A stretch of 11,555 nucleotides of DNA, from positions 1-11,555 of the forward strand of contig CAZHDI010000104.1 in the NCBI GenBank assembly GCA_964531285.1, read 5' to 3'. This DNA is from CAZHDI01 sp964531285 (GTDB taxonomy: Bacteria > Pseudomonadota > Alphaproteobacteria > JAJFIK01). How positions within the stretch are numbered: the first letter of the stretch is position 1; every line of letters begins with the position of its first letter. Made by a program: the position numbers and the translations under genes. Positions 7,476 to 11,555 of this stretch are shown here, one piece after another. The notes below the pieces were generated by a model, which saw only the letters and a list, made by a program, of their open reading frames with translations, was not told the origin of the DNA and did not search any database.

Positions 7476-7503
7476 TGGAAATGCGCCGCAAGGCGCATTT
7501 CCA
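7476..7503. repeat. Perfect 12-bp inverted repeat with GNRA-type loop
   Basis: TGGAAATGCGCC (7476-7487) and GGCGCATTTCCA (7492-7503) are exact reverse complements around GCAA. In + strand RNA this is a C(GCAA)G GNRA tetraloop hairpin. It lies 9 bases beyond the stop codon of the minus-strand pagL gene. Neither strand has a T-run directly after the stem, so it is not a textbook terminator. It may still protect 3' ends or stop convergent transcription, or be a dispersed palindromic repeat. Confidence 0.7.
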
Positions 7504-7512
7504 AAAAGGCTC

Positions 7513-8127
7513 TTAGAACCGGTAGCCGAGCCGCACGCCGGCGTTTTCCAGACCTTCGTTGTTCGAGCAGAGCGTCGCGTTGGAGATGTGGTCGGCATAA
7601 AACTCGATGCTGACCTGATCGGTGATGCGATAGCCAAGCCCGGCCGCGAGACGGAACAGGGCCCGGCAGCCCAGATAGCGCTGGCCATCGCGCTCACGGC
7701 CGCTGGGCGGATCGAGCGGGTCGGCATTGTGGATCGCGCCGCCCAGTTCGCCCAACAGATAGAACCGCTCCTGCGCGCCGAAAACCGTGTCCCAGGTCAG
7801 GCCGGCAAAAACCTGGCTGATCCCATTGGTTGCGGCGTTGAAGCCCAGATGGGGCCGCGCACCGGCGAGGCGCTTGAGAAAGGCGAAGCTCTGAAACACA
7901 AGCTGGCCGTGGATATCGACGCCGGGCTCTTTTGGGCTCGAAAACAGGCCGGCGTCATGGGCCAGGAGGCCGAGCTTCAACTCCAGAACCGTTTCCTGAG
8001 CGGTTTGCGCCCGCGCGGCCGGCGCCCCGGCAGTCAAAACCGCGCCGGCTGTCAAAACCGCCAGGGCGACCCATGCCGCCCCCGCCATGCCCCGCCAGAA
8101 AGGCCGTTTCCGTCTCATGCCACCCAT
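7513..8127 (-). CDS. pagL: PagL-type lipid A 3-O-deacylase (outer-membrane acyloxyacyl hydrolase)
   Basis: PagL enzymes are 8-strand outer-membrane barrels that remove the 3-O-linked acyl chain of lipid A, altering surface charge and immune recognition. The 204-residue product has a signal peptide (MGGMRRKR, hydrophobic core, cleavage after AARA near residue 40). It ends with the family signature DHISNATLCSNNEGLENAG, then LGYRF at the C-terminus. By alignment to the known His-x-Ser and Glu (12 residues after the Ser) of Pseudomonas PagL, the catalytic residues would be His180, Ser182 and Glu194; Glu191 is a nearby alternative. Cys154 and Cys187 could form a disulfide. The terminal Phe fits BAM insertion. 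The start at 8127 is supported by GAGGA a few bases upstream on the minus strand. The gene converges on the barrel gene and diverges from rbfA. The family call is good, while the true substrate is inferred. Confidence 0.85.
   Translation of the reverse strand: MGGMRRKRPFWRGMAGAAWVALAVLTAGAVLTAGAPAARAQTAQETVLELKLGLLAHDAGLFSSPKEPGVDIHGQLVFQSFAFLKRLAGARPHLGFNAATNGISQVFAGLTWDTVFGAQERFYLLGELGGAIHNADPLDPPSGRERDGQRYLGCRALFRLAAGLGYRITDQVSIEFYADHISNATLCSNNEGLENAGVRLGYRF
8024..8059 (-). repeat. 18-base tandem duplication in the pagL signal peptide
   Basis: Positions 8024-8041 and 8042-8059 are consecutive 18-base units differing at two positions. On the minus strand they encode a doubled VLTAGA block inside the hydrophobic core of the pagL signal peptide (residues about 24-35). 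This looks like a replication-slippage expansion that lengthens the core by six residues. Confidence 0.8.
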
Positions 8128-8259
8128 TGGGTCCTCAACATCTCAATCGCCGTCGTTTCGCCGCGCCAGCATGCCTAACCGGTCTTGGCGTTGAGGTTAA
8201 TCGTCCAAATCCTGCGGCCGGTCACGTTGCGGTCATCGCGCCGTGAGCCCCGGCGGACC

Positions 8260-8317
8260 CCGCCCGAACCGGCGGCCTTTTCATTGCCCCGGTCTTTGCG
8301 GTAGAAGACCGGCTTTT
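8260..8317 (+). promoter_or_regulatory. Two successive hairpin-plus-T elements upstream of rbfA
   Basis: CCGCC/GGCGG (8260-8264 with 8271-8275) is followed by CC and TTTT (8278-8281). An 8-bp perfect stem CCGGTCTT/AAGACCGG (8289-8296 with 8305-8312) with an 8-base loop is followed by C and TTTT (8314-8317). Both are oriented as weak + strand terminators or attenuators within the 236-base spacer between the divergent pagL and rbfA genes. The left arm of the second nearly repeats 8179-8190 (11 of 12 bases), so binding by a regulator is another possibility. I see no confident promoter for either gene. Confidence 0.4.
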
Positions 8318-8363
8318 CCCGGCCCCCTCGGTTTGGGCCAAAACACGATTGATCCTGCAAACC

Positions 8364-8822
8364 ATGCGCCACTCTCCGAAAGCCCGATCGCGCGGACCTG
8401 CGGGCCGGTCCCAGCGCCAGTTGCGTGTCGGCGAACTGGTGCGCCATGCGCTGGCCGACATCGTGACCCGCGACCTCCTGGAGGATCCGGCGCTCGACGG
8501 GCTCATCATCACCGTGTCCGAAGTGCGGGTGAGCCCGGACCTGAAGCATGCGACGGCCTTTGTGGCACCGCTCGGCGGCAGCGAAGCGGATATGGACCGA
8601 TTGCTGGCGGGCCTGAAGCGCTGTCAGCGCTTCCTGCGCGGCGAACTCGGGCGGCGGATCGAGACGAAATTCACGCCGGAACTGCATTTCGAGGCCGACC
8701 GGTCGTTTGCCGAGGCCGAGCGGATCAACACGCTGCTGCGCTCCGAGGATGTCGCCCGGGACCTGGACGCGGCGGACGGCGACGCGGATGATCCGGACGA
8801 GACGGAAGGGACCAGCCGCTGA
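8364..8822 (+). CDS. rbfA: 30S ribosome-binding factor RbfA
   Basis: RbfA is a small KH-fold factor that binds immature 30S subunits and helps process the 16S rRNA 5' end. The 152-residue product has the family opening SQRQLRVGELVRHALADI and the core SEVRVSPDLKHATAF starting at residue 52. It ends in an acidic tail that is longer than the KH core requires. I choose ATG 8364. TTG 8349 would add only five residues and has no better ribosome binding site; no clear Shine-Dalgarno sequence is seen for either. The stop TGA shares its last base with the truB ATG (TGATG), so rbfA and truB are translationally coupled. Confidence 0.95.
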   Translation: MRHSPKARSRGPAGRSQRQLRVGELVRHALADIVTRDLLEDPALDGLIITVSEVRVSPDLKHATAFVAPLGGSEADMDRLLAGLKRCQRFLRGELGRRIETKFTPELHFEADRSFAEAERINTLLRSEDVARDLDAADGDADDPDETEGTSR

Positions 8823-9796
8823 TGGCGCGCAAACGCAAGGGAGACCCGGTCAGCGGCTGGGCGGTGATCGACAAGCCCGAGGGGCCGACCTCGACCGATG
8901 TGGTGAACGCGGTCAAGCGGGGCCTCAATGCCCAGAAGGCCGGCCATGCCGGAACGCTGGACCCGCTGGCCTCGGGACTTCTGGTGGTGGCGCTCGGTGA
9001 GGCGACCAAGGTCATCAACCATGTCACCGATGCGCCCAAGACCTACCGGTTTACGGCCCATTGGGGCACGGCCCGGTCCACCGACGACCGCGAGGGCGAG
9101 ATTGTCGAGGAGTCCCCGGTGCGGCCTGACGAGGAGGGCATCCTCGATGTGATGCCGCGCTTTGTCGGCACCATCGAGCAGGTGCCCCCGGCCTATTCGG
9201 CCATCAAGGTGGACGGCGCCCGCGCCTATGATCTGGCCCGCGCCGGCGAGACGGTCGAACTGACCGCCCGTCAGGTCCATGTGCAGGAACTGGCGCTGAT
9301 CGACATGCCGGGTCCCGACCATGCGGTGTTCGAGATGATCTGCGGCAAGGGCACCTATGTGCGCTCCCTGGTGCGCGATATGGCCAGGGCCCTGGGCACC
9401 TGCGGCCATGTCTCGGAGATCCGCCGCACCCATACCGCGCGTTTTACCGAAGACGATGCAATTCCGCTGGAAGAATGGCGGGAGTTGGTCCATAAAGGCG
9501 AGGCTTTGGAGTGTGTAGCTCCGGTCGAGACCGCGCTGGACGACATCCCGGCGCTGGCCGTGACCGGACAGGACGCGACCCGCTTGCGCAATGGTCAGTC
9601 CATTCTGCTGCGGGACAACGATGTCCTCGCTCGTGTGAAGGCGGTCTCCAGTCAAGGCACCGACATCGTGTCCGGATCCGGCGGATCGGGGCTCGATGCC
9701 GCGGTTTTGTGCTCCCTCAAGGGGCGCCCCGTGGCGTTGTGCCGTTATGACAAGGGATCGCTGCAGCCGGTCCGGGTGTTCAATCTGCCCCAGTGA
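8822..9796 (+). CDS. truB: tRNA pseudouridine(55) synthase TruB
   Basis: TruB converts U55 of the tRNA T-loop to pseudouridine. The 324-residue protein shows the catalytic motif GHAGTLDPLASG at residues 41-52 with nucleophile Asp47. It also has the conserved Tyr75 in KTYRF, PPAYSAIKVDGARAY from residue 122, and GKGTYVRSL in the second half of the catalytic domain. The C-terminus carries a PUA-like extension, as usual for the proteobacterial form. The ATG overlaps the rbfA stop by one base, and AAGGG lies 11 bases upstream. No terminator is visible in the 73 bases before rpsO, so rbfA-truB-rpsO is probably one transcript. Confidence 0.97.
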   Translation: MARKRKGDPVSGWAVIDKPEGPTSTDVVNAVKRGLNAQKAGHAGTLDPLASGLLVVALGEATKVINHVTDAPKTYRFTAHWGTARSTDDREGEIVEESPVRPDEEGILDVMPRFVGTIEQVPPAYSAIKVDGARAYDLARAGETVELTARQVHVQELALIDMPGPDHAVFEMICGKGTYVRSLVRDMARALGTCGHVSEIRRTHTARFTEDDAIPLEEWRELVHKGEALECVAPVETALDDIPALAVTGQDATRLRNGQSILLRDNDVLARVKAVSSQGTDIVSGSGGSGLDAAVLCSLKGRPVALCRYDKGSLQPVRVFNLPQ

Positions 9797-9869
9797 GGGC
9801 GGTCATCCGGCGGCACGCGCGGCACGCCGAAGCGTCCGAAACCGCGAGACAAGAAAAGGACGATGACCG

Positions 9870-10139
9870 ATGTCGGTGACTGCCGAACGTAAACAGGAAC
9901 TGATCAAGGAATATGCCACCGTCGAGAACGACACCGGCTCGCCGGAAGTTCAGGTGGCCATTCTGTCGGAGCGCATCCGCAATCTGACGGACCACTTCCA
10001 GTCCCACGCCAAGGATAATCACTCCCGGCGCGGGCTGCTCAAGATGGTGGCTCAGCGCCGCCATCTGCTCGACTACCTCAAGCGCAAGGACGCGAGCCGC
10101 TACGATACGCTCATCCAGCGTTTGGGGCTGCGCCGCTAA
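9870..10139 (+). CDS. rpsO: 30S ribosomal protein S15
   Basis: S15 is a primary binder of the central domain of 16S rRNA. The product has the standard 89 residues, with TGSPEVQ at 22-28 and the RNA-contact segment HAKDNHSRRG at 46-55, including the conserved His42, Asp49 and Ser52 positions. AAGGA at 9856-9860 sits 9 bases before ATG 9870. An earlier ATG at 9863 is out of frame and too close to that site. The rpsO-pnp neighbour pair is conserved in many bacteria. Confidence 0.98.
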   Translation: MSVTAERKQELIKEYATVENDTGSPEVQVAILSERIRNLTDHFQSHAKDNHSRRGLLKMVAQRRHLLDYLKRKDASRYDTLIQRLGLRR

Positions 10140-10152
10140 GCGCAGAGTGTGG

Positions 10153-10181
10153 AGCCGGGAGCCTCAGTCTCCCGGCTTTTT
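10153..10181 (+). terminator. Intrinsic terminator/attenuator between rpsO and pnp
   Basis: A 9-bp perfect stem AGCCGGGAG/CTCCCGGCT (10153-10161 with 10169-10177) with loop CCTCAGT runs into five T residues (10177-10181), 13 bases after the rpsO stop. In E. coli a comparable terminator between rpsO and pnp is partly read through; the same could hold here. Confidence 0.88.
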
Positions 10182-10188
10182 CGTACGT

Positions 10189-10319
10189 ACCCGGACGGAT
10201 CCGGGTGAGTGCGCCGGAGCGGGCCGCCAAGGGGCGGCTCCCGATGGTCAGTGTCCGGCATGGGGCCGGACCGGCTGCGCCGGCGAGAGGTAAGGTGGCC
10301 GTCAATGGGGACGGTTACC
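10189..10319 (+). promoter_or_regulatory. Structured leader upstream of pnp (five consecutive hairpins)
   Basis: The spacer holds successive stems: ACCCGG/CCGGGT (10189-10194, 10201-10206); GCCGCC/GGCGGC with loop AAGG (10223-10238); GTCCGGC/GCCGGAC (10253-10259, 10265-10271); CCGGC/GCCGG (10271-10283); and a 10-bp stem with two G-U pairs (10294-10303 with 10310-10319). The last ends just before the pnp ribosome binding site GAGAAAG (10323-10329). In E. coli a leader hairpin cut by RNase III mediates PNPase autoregulation; a similar role here is inferred from position and shape only. Confidence 0.5.
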
Positions 10320-10337
10320 CGTGAGAAAGACAACACG

Positions 10338-11555
10338 ATGTTCGATATCCAAAAGACCGAAATCATGTGGGGCGGCGAGCGCCTCGTGCTGGAAACCGGG
10401 CGCATTGCCCGTCAGGCCACCGGGTCGGTGCTGGCCACCTATGGCGACACCGCGGTGCTGGCCTGTGTGACGGCCGACCGGTCGCCCAAGCCCGGCCTCG
10501 ATTTCTTTCCGCTGACCGTGAACTACCAGGAAAAAACCTATGCGGCCGGCAAGATCCCCGGCGGCTATTTCAAGCGCGAAGGCCGTCCGACCGAGCGCGA
10601 GACCCTCATCTCGCGGCTGATCGACCGGCCCATCCGTCCGCTGTTCGTGCCGGGTTTCAAGAACGAGACCCAGGTGGTCATCACCACGCTCAGCCATGAC
10701 ATGGAAAACGATCCCGATATCGTCGCCATGGTCGCGGCCTCGGCGGCGCTGACCCTGTCGGGCGTGCCGTTCCTCGGCCCGATCGGCGCGGCCCGGGTCG
10801 CCTATATCGAGGGTGAGTACAAGCTCAACCCGAAGATCGACGAGATGGCGGATTCCAAGCTCGATCTCGTCGTCGCCGGCACCCAGGACGCGGTGCTGAT
10901 GGTCGAATCGGAAGCCGATGAATTGTCCGAAGAGGTGATGCTCGGTGCCGTGACCTTCGGCCATGAGCAAATGGCCCCGGTGATCCAGGCGATCATCGAA
11001 CTGGCCGAACGGGCCGCCAAGGAGCCCTGGTCCTTCCAGGAAGAAGATCTGTCGGAGGTCAAGGCCAAGGTTGCCGGTGCCGCTGAAGCCGATCTGCGGG
11101 CGGCCTATGGCGAGGTCCAGAAAGCGGCGCGTCAGGAGAAGATCGCGGCGATCAAGGACGGCCTGAAGGAAAAGCACAGCGACGAGAGCGGCGATCCGAT
11201 CGACGGATCGACCCTGAGCAAGGTGTTCAAATCGGTCGAGTCCGATATTGTCCGCGGGCAGATCCTCGATACCAAGACCCGGATCGACGGGCGGGACCTC
11301 AGCACGGTGCGCCCGATCCAATCCGAAGTCGGCGTGCTGCCGCGCACGCACGGTTCGGCGCTGTTCACCCGGGGCGAGACTCAGGCCCTCGTGGTGGCGA
11401 CGCTGGGCACCGGCGATGACGAACAGTTCGTCGATGCCCTGACCGGCACCTACCGCGAAACCTTCATGCTGCACTACAACTTCCCGCCCTATTCGGTCGG
11501 CGAGACGGGCCGCATCGGGTTCACGGGCCGGCGCGAGATCGGCCACGGCAAGCTC
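10338..11555 (+). CDS. pnp: Polyribonucleotide nucleotidyltransferase (PNPase), N-terminal part (3' end outside window)
   Basis: PNPase is a trimeric phosphorolytic 3'-5' exoribonuclease and degradosome component. The frame is open from ATG 10338 to the window edge (406 codons), so the gene is cut. The first RNase PH domain shows FFPLTVNYQEKTYAAGKIPG and then GRPTERETL from residue 82 and RLIDRPIRPLF. The helical linker domain lies about 150-300. The second, catalytic RNase PH domain starts near 310, with TRGETQALV from 344 and the stretch FPPYSVGETGR near the edge. The remaining core and the KH and S1 domains would lie beyond the window. GAGAAAG at 10323-10329 is the likely ribosome binding site. 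The gene follows the rpsO terminator and a hairpin-rich leader. Confidence 0.97.
   Translation, partial: MFDIQKTEIMWGGERLVLETGRIARQATGSVLATYGDTAVLACVTADRSPKPGLDFFPLTVNYQEKTYAAGKIPGGYFKREGRPTERETLISRLIDRPIRPLFVPGFKNETQVVITTLSHDMENDPDIVAMVAASAALTLSGVPFLGPIGAARVAYIEGEYKLNPKIDEMADSKLDLVVAGTQDAVLMVESEADELSEEVMLGAVTFGHEQMAPVIQAIIELAERAAKEPWSFQEEDLSEVKAKVAGAAEADLRAAYGEVQKAARQEKIAAIKDGLKEKHSDESGDPIDGSTLSKVFKSVESDIVRGQILDTKTRIDGRDLSTVRPIQSEVGVLPRTHGSALFTRGETQALVVATLGTGDDEQFVDALTGTYRETFMLHYNFPPYSVGETGRIGFTGRREIGHGKL

Noticed and set aside
7441..8178. A 245-codon plus-strand frame opposite pagL
   Set aside because: The minus-strand reading has a signal peptide, PagL signature and terminal Phe. The plus frame starts inside the palindromic spacer and has no recognisable domain.
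10302..11546. A 414-codon minus-strand frame opposite pnp
   Set aside because: It is antisense to the conserved PNPase domains and is explained by GC-rich codon bias.

Overview
The window is a GC-rich stretch of an alphaproteobacterial chromosome. The evidence is the gene order nusA-ylxR-infB ... rbfA-truB-rpsO-pnp, the YlxR protein fused to an L7Ae-like RNA-binding domain, the alphaproteobacterial style of the NusA C-terminus, and an IF2 with a long Ala/Lys/Glu/Arg-rich N-terminal extension. I cannot name the genus.

Layout. Positions 1-4333 hold the end of nusA, ylxR (DUF448 plus L7Ae-like domain) and infB, all on the + strand. A strong intrinsic terminator (4356-4390) closes this block. 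Positions 4334-8363 hold an insert of cell-envelope genes: an unrecognised 592-residue exported protein with a coiled coil, a closely following gene for a 352-residue autotransporter-type beta-barrel with almost no passenger, a palindrome-rich spacer, and a convergent minus-strand gene for a PagL-type lipid A 3-O-deacylase. From 8364 to the right edge the translation/RNA cluster resumes: rbfA, truB (start overlapping the rbfA stop), rpsO, an intrinsic terminator/attenuator, a hairpin-rich leader, and pnp, which is cut by the window end.

How the genes work together. NusA, YlxR, IF2, RbfA, TruB, S15 and PNPase form the classic module for transcription elongation, translation initiation, 30S maturation, tRNA modification and RNA turnover. 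The insert encodes proteins of the periplasm and outer membrane; two end in Phe in the style of BAM-inserted barrels. The envelope genes have no evident functional link to the housekeeping genes around them.

The most unusual points are non-ATG starts for two successive genes (CTG for ylxR, TTG for infB), the unknown exported protein paired with a passenger-poor barrel, the palindromic spacer at 7371-7503, and the structured leaders before rbfA and pnp. I found no tRNA, rRNA, CRISPR array, insertion sequence or confident promoter.
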